From an uncultured Saprospiraceae bacterium (GTDB taxonomy: Bacteria; Bacteroidota; Bacteroidia; Chitinophagales; Saprospiraceae): a stretch of DNA of 32,466 nucleotides. Below, piece after piece: positions 14,981-23,820 of the stretch (position 1 is its first letter; each line of letters begins with the position of its first letter). The notes below the pieces were generated by a model. It saw only the letters and a list, made by a program, of their open reading frames with translations. It was not told where the DNA came from and ran no database searches. The DNA lies in contig CALFBG010000244.1 in assembly GCA_937951685.1 (NCBI GenBank), positions 1 through 32,466 of the forward strand, given 5' to 3'. The position numbers were made by a program, and so were the translations under genes.

Positions 14981-16777
14981 TTACTTTGCGATGATCAATT
15001 TTTCGGATTCTACTAAGGCTCCTGAGCGTAAAGTAAGGAAGTACATACCGTTTGGTAAGTAGCTAAGATCTTTTGCAAAGCGAATTGAAAGTAGGTCTTC
15101 AAAATCCATGCGATCAATTTCTCGTCCAGTGATATCGTATATCAATAATTCTACTGCTTCTTTCTCCGTTTGATAATCTATCTTGACGGTAAAAACCCCC
15201 GTTGCCGTCGGATTTCCATTGAGGGACAGGGCATTGTTTTCTCCTTCGAAAAACCCTAAATCTACGATTTTGAAATCATCTATTTGCAAGGCGACCTCTC
15301 CGGCGGTACTTCTTGCCTGAAAAGCAATACTTGCACTGACGTCTTCGTCTGAAACATACTCAATAATAGCCGAATTATAATTAGGGTAGGTATTATCAAT
15401 ATTATCAAAAATCCATTTTTCGGAAGGAATTGTAAAACTTTGAACGTTTTGTAGGGTAGAAATTCCCACACTCAACTGTTCAATTGAATTGGTTCCTCCT
15501 TCGCTGGCAGCTGCGTAAGAGAAGCTGATTTCGTAAAGGTGATTGTCTTGTAGCTCTACGCAAGGACTATACATATAATCATTAGCATTCTCTACGTCGC
15601 TTGCAAGGTATACCGCAAAACCTTCGCCATTATTAGGTCCCCAGTTGTCACTTGCCCCTTGGAGAAACGCCCAACTTTGGCCATCGTTATTTTCATCTTG
15701 TACGACCCAGCCGCCAATATTTTCCCCTTCTTCGAAGCCCATGGTAAAGCTACCATCGGCTAAATCTTTACAACATTCAGAAAAAACGTTATTGTTACAA
15801 TCTGTTACATTACCATTGACCAGTTCGGAGCGCAGCCCTTCCAAGACACTCTGCATGACGTTAACCTGTTCTTGGGTGAATAAATTCATACAATTATCAT
15901 CTACATAATCCATGTAATTCATAAAAATATCAACGCTTCCACAAGACATTTCTCCAAAGGTAGGACACTGATAATAAGGACCATCCGAATTGGGTGTATC
16001 GCTAATGCCGTCATCAGAATCACAACCGATGGGGTTGCCATTACCTTGATTGGCGCCCCAGGTGTGAAAAAGGCCAAGGTAGTGACCGATTTCGTGGGTA
16101 GCGGTACGACCTTTGATTTTATTTCCGTTGACGCCAAAGTATTTATAATTAAGTACCAAACCATCTTGGTTACTGCCTACCATTTGATTAGTTGGCGTAT
16201 AAGCATAGCCCAAAATACTTTGATCGGGCATATTGACGGTCCAAATATTGAGATAACGATTGCTGTCCCAAATGGTAGCCGGTTTAATATTTTGTTCGAT
16301 GTAGTTGACGCCCTGAATTAAATTATATTGATGTCTAGTGATGCCAGAAGTGGGGTTACCATCTGGATCCGTGGTAGCCAAACAAAATTGAATATCTGGA
16401 TTGGCGGCAATATCGGTAAAATCACTGGGGGTATTAATAGCATCAGCATTGGTGCGGCTATAATCTTGATTGAGTACTTCAATCTGAGAGAGAATCCGTT
16501 CGACGGAGAGATTAAAGCCTTCACAAACGGTTTCTCCGGAATGAATGACGTGTACAACGACGGGAATCGTATAACTCCCATTACGTTGCGGATTAGCTTG
16601 AGTGGCAAGGGCAGGCAAGTTTCTTCGGTGCGCTTCTACGGCTGCCGTGTAACCAGGATTTTTTTCTTCAAAATGTTGCTGAGCGAGATCAATGGCACAA
16701 CGATGAGGAACATGCTGCTGAGCAGCTACTACCAGATAGCAGAGGAGGAAAAAGGGTAGACCAATTATTTTTTTCAT
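14981..16777 (-). CDS. M43 (pappalysin-like) metalloprotease with T9SS sorting domain
   Basis: This 598-residue protein is a secreted zinc protease. The signal peptide is about 1-19 (MKKIIGLPFFLLCYLVVAAQ), followed by a short propeptide. The catalytic domain is about 66-330 and starts with YTIPVVVHVIH. The zinc motif is HEIGHYLGLFH at 228-238 (HExxHxxGxxH, metzincin type), and the Met-turn is in FMNYMDYVDDNCMNLFT. The family is M43B, close to bacterial ulilysin-like and cytophagalysin enzymes. A beta-sandwich, MAM-like region (about 340-505) follows, with GFEEGENIGGWVVQDENNDG. The last 75 residues, with AVELLIYDITGREIDRMDF and LPNGMYFLTLRSG, form a type IX secretion C-terminal domain. It should be exported through the T9SS and act outside the cell on proteins. 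The next gene upstream on the strand lies 370 bases away behind a terminator, so it is a single-gene unit. Confidence 0.92.
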   Translation of the reverse strand: MKKIIGLPFFLLCYLVVAAQQHVPHRCAIDLAQQHFEEKNPGYTAAVEAHRRNLPALATQANPQRNGSYTIPVVVHVIHSGETVCEGFNLSVERILSQIEVLNQDYSRTNADAINTPSDFTDIAANPDIQFCLATTDPDGNPTSGITRHQYNLIQGVNYIEQNIKPATIWDSNRYLNIWTVNMPDQSILGYAYTPTNQMVGSNQDGLVLNYKYFGVNGNKIKGRTATHEIGHYLGLFHTWGANQGNGNPIGCDSDDGISDTPNSDGPYYQCPTFGEMSCGSVDIFMNYMDYVDDNCMNLFTQEQVNVMQSVLEGLRSELVNGNVTDCNNNVFSECCKDLADGSFTMGFEEGENIGGWVVQDENNDGQSWAFLQGASDNWGPNNGEGFAVYLASDVENANDYMYSPCVELQDNHLYEISFSYAAASEGGTNSIEQLSVGISTLQNVQSFTIPSEKWIFDNIDNTYPNYNSAIIEYVSDEDVSASIAFQARSTAGEVALQIDDFKIVDLGFFEGENNALSLNGNPTATGVFTVKIDYQTEKEAVELLIYDITGREIDRMDFEDLLSIRFAKDLSYLPNGMYFLTLRSGALVESEKLIIAK

Positions 16778-16853
16778 TAGCTTTTCTTAACTGAGTTAAT
16801 CTTCTAAGTACCCATACAAATTAATTGACATCAGCTTTTAAACAGTATCTATA

Positions 16854-16958
16854 TTACTCAAATCTTTCCTAAGCAAAAACTTGGGACAGTTTTGTAACTT
16901 AATGCTGCTCAAAATCTAAGGCAACGCAATAGCAATTCAATTTTGTCTTAGTACTTAT
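16854..16958. repeat. Dispersed intergenic repeat, copy 2
   Basis: This matches about 36-141 in the same orientation over about 105 bases, with scattered differences. The internal hairpin is kept in weaker form (CCTAAGC 16868-16874, CTTGGG 16880-16885). The palindromic tail of copy 1 is missing here. It lies between the M43 and M4 genes. Confidence 0.7.
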
Positions 16959-17060
16959 CTAAAGATACGAAATAAATTGTTTAGCTGCTCGCTAGATTAG
17001 TAAACCTGTCGGGATCATTACGCTAAAGGTGTTTTTTGAACTTGACAGACTTTATTTGAG

Positions 17061-17101
17061 AAAACCCTTATTACAGCAAGAATGGCTGTAGTAAGGGTTT
17101 T
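17061..17101. terminator. Hairpin terminator of the M4 protease operon
   Basis: The left arm AAAACCCTTATTACAGC (17061-17077) and right arm GCTGTAGTAAGGGTTTT (17085-17101) pair over 17 bp with a single T-G pair and a 7-base loop. It lies 50 bases beyond the M4 stop and is followed by TTTTC on the minus-strand side. Confidence 0.8.
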
Positions 17102-17150
17102 TCATTACGTATCGTTATGGTCCATATTGTCAATAACAATCAGAACTTGT

Positions 17151-20100
17151 TTACAGCTTTAAAACTTTTCGGCTAAATATTTTATTGCCTTGTGTTATTT
17201 TTAAAACATAAGTTCCGCGGGCAAGGTTGTCAAAAGACAGGGAAATTTTTTGACGTTCTTGCGTCGTTGTGTGTTTTTGTTGGTAAACTTGCATTCCGAG
17301 AATATTGATTAGTTCTACATTGGCGGTGTTAGCCCCTTGGGTTTCCCACTCCACGGCTAATTCCGTAGAAAACGGATTTGGTGAAAGTTGTAAACCGATC
17401 TGTGTCCCATTTGGGTCGACGGTATTAAGTGGTCGTTCTCCCGCGCCGTACCAAACACCCCAAGAGGTTGGAATATCATTGACGAAATAAAACTCATCAT
17501 TATTTAAGGGGGAAATTTTATCATTGGCCATTTCTTTCAAGATTACAATTTCATCCCCATTTTCTAGGAAAGTAAAAATCATCTGATCGTCCAAGCGGGA
17601 ATAGTTTGGATAGCCTAAAGTATTATTATCAAATACTTTTTTAATTTCTTGTTGTTCAATATTAGCTGCGTAGACACTATTGGCATTATCAATCCAATCA
17701 AAACAAATGATGTAAGGAGAGTTTTTAGAAAAAGAAGGATTACCAACGCTAGTATCATCGGGCAAGGCGGAAAATAACTTGGAAATGCTACCTGCATTTG
17801 GATGCCATGTATTTTGATCCCAAACGTGTAAGAAACCAATATCCCAGTATTCAATGTCTCCAAAGCCAGTATTGCTTTCGATTTGATTAAAAGCATCATA
17901 CATCACATATTCCCCAGAAAAATCAAATTCCAAGGCATCCGCATATTCTACATCACCCGTTACAATCTGTCCAGAAGTATTAGGATCGGCGGTAGTTGGA
18001 TTGTACAAATCAAAAGTATTCCATTCCGTAATATTGAAATCATATACATAAATTTTGTTGTCTAAATCATTGGTAATGGCTGCTAAGCGATTGCCATCCC
18101 GAGAAACCGCTACATTTCGCCATTCTAATTGATTGTCTAATACGTATTCCGTAGCATCAATATTAGCACCATTGTAAATGAGGTCAATTTCTCGCATTTC
18201 GTTACTCGCGTCGATAAAAACGACGATGGTACCGTCGTCGGATAAACTGGGCTTACTCAAGTGCGGGGTGTTAGAAATGGTCTGCACAAAATTTCCCTGT
18301 CCGTTATAGAGATTGATTTGAGTCAGTGAGGCATTGGAAGTAAGGACAAAGTCATCGCCAGGGTTGATGTTGACGTCTACTTCGTTATTTGTACCGGCAC
18401 CTTCACCGATCCCAACTTGGTTAAAAGCATTTTTTGCGGCGTTGACTTCTGTAGTTCCATAAAGATCTTCTGCGGCTTGGATGACGGCATTTCTTTGGTC
18501 GATAAACTGCGAAGATTTTGAGAGGTGGTCCGTCAGGGCGGTATAATAAATACGTTCTGCCTTTGATTTTCCAATCTCGGTAGCGAGTAGATAAAAAGCG
18601 TGATTGGGAATACCACTGTTGATATGAACCCCGCCGTTGTCGCCTTGTGGCGTATTCGGTAAATTCTGAAAATCATCCATGTGATCGGGTTGCCAGTAGA
18701 AATTATTACTATTTCCTCCGTTATTTGGATTTTGCATATCTCGCATGGTGCCCGTAGGGAAAACGGAAGTGCTAGAAATTTCTTCCCCAATTTTCCAGTC
18801 TTCTCGATCAATCATTGCACCAAAGACATCCGCAAAAGATTCGTTGAGTGCGCCAGATTGTCCTTCGTATTCTAAATTGGCTTCGGCTTGAATCACACCG
18901 TGCGACATTTCGTGTCCGGCTACATCAGATGCTTTGGCTAAAGGTGCATTGAAGGCTTGATCTCCGTCGCCATAAAACATGGCTTGACCATTCCAAAATG
19001 CATTGTCCATCTCTTGACCGTTTTCATCTAAGACGTTAATCAGAGAAATAATGTTTCCACCGCTTCCGTCGATAGAGTTTCGGTTAAACGTATTGGCAAA
19101 ATATTCGTAAGCAACACCACCATTATGATGGGCAGAGACAGCTGTTTTGTCATTCCAACTATTCGAATTAGAAGTAATGTAGTTGTAGCTCAAACTTGGT
19201 GTGGCGCGTAAGGTTAGGATCATTCCTTTAGGATCTTCGGGGACTTGAGAACCATTGTTAAACATCGTTCTGGAGCCATCGTAAAGGTGGTAGGTACTTC
19301 CTACTTGGAAGGTATTGATGAGTTGATTTTCGTTGTGTAAATCTAGCGCATTGGCGGTCGCTTGCATTAAAATGTTGCTGCCCGTTATTTTATCGAGTGT
19401 GGGCAAATGCTCCGGAGCAACAGTTACATCGTTAGTTGCGTGATGCTTGCAGCCTTGGTGCTCGTCGTGCCAGAAAAACTTACAAACACTGCTGTAATGG
19501 TGAATGATTTTGCCAGTATGTGCATCAACGAAGTACTCCCAACGGCTTACTAGGTTGGGCATAACAGAAATGTGCCAGACCAATTTTTCGGCATCGAGTT
19601 GTAAGCCCTTGTGGTAAATGACTAATTCAGACTTTAATTGAGCCTGTGGTAAGAGTTGTTGTTCTTGTGGTGATAATGTTTTAAAACTAGTATACTCACT
19701 TACCGCTTCTTTGGCAACTGTTTCGGCGGTAGCTTGAGCAATACTAGGTGTAAGGGAAGATAAACGTGGTGTGGGGAAATAACGTCCGTTAAATAAAAAG
19801 ATGGCTCCTTCTTTTTCGTGTAGCAGTACTTCTGCGCCGTAGACCGGAATATTTTGATAAACTTGTTCCATTCGAAGATGTGTTTGTCCGATTTTGTCTT
19901 TGCTTTTTTTGCGAAGTACAAATTCTTTTTCGGGCGCATCGATTTGAATGGTGGAACGAATGGCATTGAGATAATCGTAGCTCCGTTCTTCGGTGGATTG
20001 CCGTGCGATTGGATTAGTGAGTCGTCCTTTGATTTGGATCGCTAGTTCATTTTCGGGGTCTACACTTACCTTGAGTTGGGGTTCATTTTTGACCCGACTA

Positions 20101-20324
20101 GTGGTCGCATTGATACTTTTGTATTGGAGTTGCGGCATATTTTGAAAGCGCTGTACGGCGGGAGGAATACTGTAGCGTTGGTTTGGAATAGCTTGTAATT
20201 GCTCTACCGTTTTGCCAGCTTTCTTATTGCTGGGAACCGTCAGCGGTGCTTTACGGACTTGTGCCTCTAGCGATACGCTTAAGCCAAGTAGAAAGCAAGA
20301 TAATAGAATTGATATCAAACGCAT
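17151..20324 (-). CDS. M4 (thermolysin-like) metalloprotease with beta-propeller and T9SS sorting domain
   Basis: This is a 1057-residue secreted protease. The start is set at the ATG at 20324, 4 bases after the upstream stop, because a clean signal peptide follows (MRLISILLSCFLLGLSVSLE-AQ). The order is an N-terminal FTP/PepSY-type prodomain (about 60-280, with AEKLVWHISVMPNLVSRWEY), then the M4 catalytic domain (about 320-650) with zinc motif HEMSH at 471-475, third ligand Glu495 in NESFAD, and HINSGIPNHAFYLLATEIG holding the catalytic His. A region of repeated strands (about 665-960: LSKPSLSDDGTIVVFIDAS, LEWRNVAVSRDGNRLAAIT) looks like a TolB/WD40-like propeller. The last 80 residues (LQLSPNPFSTELAVEW to FSRKVLKL) are a T9SS type A sorting domain. 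It should be self-activating and act outside the cell. M4 enzymes of this size with a propeller are unusual compared with thermolysin. Confidence 0.93.
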   Translation of the reverse strand: MRLISILLSCFLLGLSVSLEAQVRKAPLTVPSNKKAGKTVEQLQAIPNQRYSIPPAVQRFQNMPQLQYKSINATTSRVKNEPQLKVSVDPENELAIQIKGRLTNPIARQSTEERSYDYLNAIRSTIQIDAPEKEFVLRKKSKDKIGQTHLRMEQVYQNIPVYGAEVLLHEKEGAIFLFNGRYFPTPRLSSLTPSIAQATAETVAKEAVSEYTSFKTLSPQEQQLLPQAQLKSELVIYHKGLQLDAEKLVWHISVMPNLVSRWEYFVDAHTGKIIHHYSSVCKFFWHDEHQGCKHHATNDVTVAPEHLPTLDKITGSNILMQATANALDLHNENQLINTFQVGSTYHLYDGSRTMFNNGSQVPEDPKGMILTLRATPSLSYNYITSNSNSWNDKTAVSAHHNGGVAYEYFANTFNRNSIDGSGGNIISLINVLDENGQEMDNAFWNGQAMFYGDGDQAFNAPLAKASDVAGHEMSHGVIQAEANLEYEGQSGALNESFADVFGAMIDREDWKIGEEISSTSVFPTGTMRDMQNPNNGGNSNNFYWQPDHMDDFQNLPNTPQGDNGGVHINSGIPNHAFYLLATEIGKSKAERIYYTALTDHLSKSSQFIDQRNAVIQAAEDLYGTTEVNAAKNAFNQVGIGEGAGTNNEVDVNINPGDDFVLTSNASLTQINLYNGQGNFVQTISNTPHLSKPSLSDDGTIVVFIDASNEMREIDLIYNGANIDATEYVLDNQLEWRNVAVSRDGNRLAAITNDLDNKIYVYDFNITEWNTFDLYNPTTADPNTSGQIVTGDVEYADALEFDFSGEYVMYDAFNQIESNTGFGDIEYWDIGFLHVWDQNTWHPNAGSISKLFSALPDDTSVGNPSFSKNSPYIICFDWIDNANSVYAANIEQQEIKKVFDNNTLGYPNYSRLDDQMIFTFLENGDEIVILKEMANDKISPLNNDEFYFVNDIPTSWGVWYGAGERPLNTVDPNGTQIGLQLSPNPFSTELAVEWETQGANTANVELINILGMQVYQQKHTTTQERQKISLSFDNLARGTYVLKITQGNKIFSRKVLKL

Positions 20325-20328
20325 ATTT

Positions 20329-20760
20329 TTATTTTTTAGATTGAGTAAGTTCATTGAGTTGTTGATAAATATTTTCGATGGGGGCTTTTACTTCGGTGTC
20401 GCTACGGCCCCAAGTAATCGTATGTGTTTTGCCTAAGTGATGTTGAGTGATAAAATAAAACTTATTGCCGGGTTGATTGAGCGTTAAGCTATCAATTTGT
20501 AAAGAATCCAAGCGTTTATAAAGCTGTCGAGCTGTTTTTCGTTTGACTTTATCCAATTCTTGCAAGGCGGGCGCGGCGGTCGTCTTTTGAAAAATTTGGC
20601 CATTATCAAGTAAGGTATAAGCCTTCATGGTGCCCGCGTAGCCGCCGCCGCTTCCGAAGCTAAAATACCGATCGGGGAGGGTTTCTGGCGTATACTTTTT
20701 GGCACAACTACCAAGAAAAAAGCTCATACAAATGAGGAGGAGTGCTTTTATTTTTTTCAT
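20329..20760 (-). CDS. Small lipoprotein in operon with the M4 protease, emfourin-like
   Basis: This 143-residue lipoprotein has a type II signal peptide MKKIKALLLICMSFFLGSC with lipobox LGSC and Cys19. The mature part opens with FSFGSGGGYAGTMKAYTLLD (two strands), then a charged helix (about 66-85), the link LQIDSLTLNQPGN, a strand FYFITQHHLG-KTHTITWG, and a last helix IENIYQQLNELTQ. This order and the GG(F/Y)AG motif followed by a helix and a later strand pair resemble emfourin, the small inhibitor encoded next to some M4 proteases. The gene lies 4 bases before the M4 protease and is surely co-transcribed. So it may be an inhibitor or chaperone of that enzyme held in the envelope. No similarity search was done; the family call is inference, and an unrelated lipoprotein is possible. 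Confidence 0.75.
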   Translation of the reverse strand: MKKIKALLLICMSFFLGSCAKKYTPETLPDRYFSFGSGGGYAGTMKAYTLLDNGQIFQKTTAAPALQELDKVKRKTARQLYKRLDSLQIDSLTLNQPGNKFYFITQHHLGKTHTITWGRSDTEVKAPIENIYQQLNELTQSKK

Positions 20761-20793
20761 TCATTTATTTTTGAGATGGAATCGCTTTTAGTC

Positions 20794-20858
20794 AAGTTGT
20801 TTAAAAATAATGCTATTGAGACGGAAAAAACTATAATAGTCATGCTTTTAAACAACTT
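20794..20858. repeat. MITE-like inverted repeat
   Basis: AAGTTGTTTAAAA (20794-20806) and TTTTAAACAACTT (20846-20858) are perfect 13-bp reverse complements with 39 bases between, which are themselves partly complementary. The same 13-mer occurs at 13299-13311. The rest of the 360-base stretch between the divergent lipoprotein and glycosyltransferase genes shows nothing else of note. Confidence 0.6.
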
Positions 20859-21120
20859 TTACAAGATAAGGGAATCGTAGTTATAATATCAAACTATAAA
20901 GTTAAATAACTTTGAAATATAAAAAGCAAGATAGTTGTAAATAGGACTCGAAGCATTGATTCAAAATTAAAGCTACAGATTTCATCACATTAAAGTCTAT
21001 TTTCAGTAACTTCTATCGGTCGATTCGTTAATTCTGAGTGAAAAGCTTTATTTTTCGCTTTTTGATTGTCTCGTGGCAAATCCCTCAAAACTTTAGATTT
21101 ACGGATTGGAGTCCAAATTT

Positions 21121-22122
21121 ATGCAAATAGCAAAAAAAATATTAATAGTTAGGTTTAGTTCGATTGGTGATATTGTTTTGACCAGTCCGATTATTCGTAC
21201 GATCAAAGAACAGTTGGGGGCAGAGATACATTTTTTGACCAAAAAGCAATTTTCGTATTTATTGACGGATCATCCTCAGGTAGATAAACTGTGGTTATTA
21301 GACGGTAGGCTGGGGGATTTGCTACCTCGTTTGCAGGCAGAACATTTCGATTGTTTGGTTGATTTACACAAGAATCTGCGAACGTTGCGGCTGCGGTTGC
21401 AGTTAGGTATACCTTATTATAGTTTTGACAAACTTAATCTTGCCAAATGGTTGATGGTGCGTTTTAAAGTAAATCGTTTGCCAGCCGTACATCTCGTAGA
21501 TCGGTATTTTGCGGGGCTTAAGGCATTAGGAATTTCTAATGATGGAAAAGGCTTAGATTTTTTTATTCCTGAAAAGGAAGAAGTATCAATTGCTAGTGCA
21601 TTTCCGGGCATTCGCAATTATGTGGTTTTGGTAATTGGTGCGACCTATTATACTAAGAGAATTCCCGAAGAAAACTTGCTGGCGATCTGTGCTTCGTTGC
21701 CAGAAGCTATTATTATTGTAGGAGGACCAGACGAAGCTGCGCTGGGCGATCGACTGGCTGCTACTCAAGCGCAAGTGATTAATGCTGCTGGCAAGTACAG
21801 TTTGATGGGTTCTGCTTCGATTATTCGGCAAGCAGATCGGGTAATTACTTCGGATACGGGCTTGATGCACATTGCGGCAGCTTACCAGAAAAAAATTATT
21901 TCGCTGTGGGGAAATACAATTCCTGACTTCGGAATGTATCCATATTACAAAAAGAACGTATACTTAAACCAGTGTCTAGAAATCAAGGGTTTATCTTGTC
22001 GACCCTGTTCGAAAATAGGTTACGATGCTTGTCCAAAGGGGCATTTTGCGTGCATGAAGCAAATAAAAATCACCAATTTATTGGCTGCGATTGAAAAACA
22101 AGATGGAGCTATCCAAAGTTAA
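21121..22122 (+). CDS. Family 9 glycosyltransferase (heptosyltransferase-like)
   Basis: This 333-residue cytosolic enzyme has the GT9 / ADP-heptose:LPS heptosyltransferase fold. The N-terminal half opens with ILIVRFSSIGDIVLTSPIIR (nucleotide-sugar transferase strand and loop, with the conserved Asp of SIGD) and holds FDCLVDLHKNLRTL. The C-terminal half has VLVIGATYYTKRIPEENL, IIIVGGPDE, and the donor-binding motif RVITSDTGLMHIAA, then CRPCSKIGYDACPKGHFACM near the end. It probably adds a heptose or similar sugar in lipopolysaccharide core synthesis at the inner face of the membrane. The ATG at 21121 is preferred to a TTG at 21106: GGAG at 21108-21111 lies about 9 bases before it. It is not in a visible LPS cluster. 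Confidence 0.88.
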   Translation: MQIAKKILIVRFSSIGDIVLTSPIIRTIKEQLGAEIHFLTKKQFSYLLTDHPQVDKLWLLDGRLGDLLPRLQAEHFDCLVDLHKNLRTLRLRLQLGIPYYSFDKLNLAKWLMVRFKVNRLPAVHLVDRYFAGLKALGISNDGKGLDFFIPEKEEVSIASAFPGIRNYVVLVIGATYYTKRIPEENLLAICASLPEAIIIVGGPDEAALGDRLAATQAQVINAAGKYSLMGSASIIRQADRVITSDTGLMHIAAAYQKKIISLWGNTIPDFGMYPYYKKNVYLNQCLEIKGLSCRPCSKIGYDACPKGHFACMKQIKITNLLAAIEKQDGAIQS

Positions 22123-22276
22123 ACTTCGGCTTACAAAACGATTTTTGGGTTTGCTTAAACGCGAGCGAGCGAAAAAGCTTAGGAGTAAGGAAAATGCGGT
22201 ATTGTCGGATATTAAGTATTTTAATCATAACTGGACTTGGTGGAATAGGGGAGAAAAACTAACTTGCAGTGCTTAA
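22103..22276 (+). CDS. Possible small basic protein overlapping the glycosyltransferase end
   Basis: A 57-codon frame starts at an ATG 20 bases before the glycosyltransferase stop. The product is rich in Lys, Arg and Leu in the first half (KLRLTKRFLGLLKRERAKKL) and has two adjacent tryptophans near the end. It has no recognised family and no clear ribosome binding site. It may be a coupled small gene or only a chance frame. Confidence 0.22.
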   Translation: MELSKVKLRLTKRFLGLLKRERAKKLRSKENAVLSDIKYFNHNWTWWNRGEKLTCSA

Positions 22277-22683
22277 CTACTTCTTCCCATGACGACTTTG
22301 ATTGCCACGGCGATTGAGGGGGAATTAGTTACTTAATTTACAATGTATTTTGGCATTCCATCATTGAAAAGAAGAAAGAAGTTGTTTTCATTTTGCGAAT
22401 TTTTCTCAGTCATTTTTTTGATAAAAGAGAAACATAATTTACGGGATGCTTTGTCTTTTGCCCAGTTCTCCCCTGAAATTTTTTCTATAAAACGTAAACT
22501 CACATAAGATACGGAGTATAAAGGAAGGTCGCTTACAAATTATTTTAAGACTATATTTGATAAAAAAACCTTATATTTCGGCAATCTTAATTTTTTAAAT
22601 AAAAAAAATCAATGTTACAGCGCTCTGTTTTTGGAGCTATTCAGCAGGCATTGAGTAGGAAGTAAACGATAAATTATCTACAT
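22277..22683. other. Gene-free stretch before porP/sprF
   Basis: About 400 bases with no convincing gene or RNA. It is AT-rich toward the right. No pair of promoter boxes with the right spacing was found, although the PorP/SprF promoter should lie here. Confidence 0.4.
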
Positions 22684-23730
22684 ATGAAGTTTGTAAAGTA
22701 CATTTTCCTAATTGTTTTTTTGAACTTTTTCGGGACGCTTCGCGGGCAAGATTTGCACTTTACCTATTATGAAATGTCTCCTTTGACTCTAAATCCTGCT
22801 TTGACGGGAGCTTTTGAAGGTACTTTTCGAGTAGGTGGTATTTACCGAGACCAGTGGGCAAGTGTAATCTCTAATCCTTTTAGAACACCTTCTTTCTACG
22901 TCGATGCTCCGATTATTCGTGGTTTCGGAAAAAGAGATTGGGTTGGTGTAGGCGCAGTGGTTTTTAGCGATCAAGCCGGAAAAGCGAATCTGTCTAATTC
23001 TGCGTTGTTGGCTTCGGTGGCTTACCACATGTCTTTAGACAAAAAATCTAAGAATATTTTTACACTGGGCGTTCAAGGTGGCGTTATTCAGCGAAGAATT
23101 GATTTAGCGGATGCTAAATTTGAGGATGAATTAATTGCTGGAGGTAGTTTCCAAAGTACGGATCGGAACAATATTAACGACAATACGAGCTACGTTGACT
23201 TTAGTGTTGGAGCGATGTTAAAGAGTATGATCAGCAAAAAAACTGATCTGACTTTAGGACTTGCCTTTAATCACATTACAACGCCAAATAATAGTTTGAT
23301 TCCTAGCGATGAAAATCGGGTAGAATCTTTTCCAGATAGTGTGTCGATAGATGATCCATTAAATATCGTTTTTCACGGGTTGTTGAATACGGATCTTAGT
23401 GCTAAGTGGGTGCTTTCTCCGGGGGTATTTTGGCAAAATAAAGCTGGTGCTAACGAAATCATGGTACAGACTCAATTGGGGTATTACCTCAATGAGAAAA
23501 AAGATATTAAACTTAACTTTGGTTTAGGCTATCGTTTTGGAGATGCAGGCTTAGCCTTAGTCGGTATGGATTATAAAAATTTGAGAGTAGGAGCGAGTTA
23601 TGATATTAACCTTTCCTCATTGACGGAAGTATCGAATAGCGTTGGTGGTTTTGAAATTGCGGTTTCTTACATCGCGAAAATCTTTAAAACACCAAAAGTG
23701 AAACCCGTTATTATTTGTCCAAGATTCTAA
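22684..23730 (+). CDS. PorP/SprF-family type IX secretion membrane protein
   Basis: This 348-residue outer-membrane protein has a signal peptide of about 1-21 (MKFVKYIFLIVFLNFFGTLRG-Q), followed by the typical PorP/SprF opening QDLHFTYYEMSPLTLNPALT and GGIYRDQWASV. Many alternating strands follow (VGAVVFSDQAGKANLSNS, NIFTLGVQGGVIQRRIDLAD, LTLGLAFNHITTP, LNFGLGYRFGDAGLALVGMD), ending FEIAVSYIAKIF, as expected for a beta-barrel of about 14 strands. In Bacteroidota such proteins work with T9SS: SprF helps to secrete the adhesin SprB, and PorP is needed for gingipain secretion. It precedes a PorE-like OmpA gene by 90 bases on the same strand, so the pair probably forms one unit. Multiple PorP/SprF paralogs are usual, so its exact client is unknown. 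Confidence 0.92.
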   Translation: MKFVKYIFLIVFLNFFGTLRGQDLHFTYYEMSPLTLNPALTGAFEGTFRVGGIYRDQWASVISNPFRTPSFYVDAPIIRGFGKRDWVGVGAVVFSDQAGKANLSNSALLASVAYHMSLDKKSKNIFTLGVQGGVIQRRIDLADAKFEDELIAGGSFQSTDRNNINDNTSYVDFSVGAMLKSMISKKTDLTLGLAFNHITTPNNSLIPSDENRVESFPDSVSIDDPLNIVFHGLLNTDLSAKWVLSPGVFWQNKAGANEIMVQTQLGYYLNEKKDIKLNFGLGYRFGDAGLALVGMDYKNLRVGASYDINLSSLTEVSNSVGGFEIAVSYIAKIFKTPKVKPVIICPRF

Positions 23731-23820
23731 AGCCGCTGACGGCAAATTAATCCGTTTGAAGAAATTCATTAATTGTTTTCTTTTATTGAAAACGTAAACA
23801 ACTTCATATCAATTCCTTAG

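Noticed and set aside
16328-16759. A 143-codon frame on the plus strand opposite the M43 gene
   Set aside because: It is antisense to the M43 prodomain and catalytic region and has no recognisable domain.
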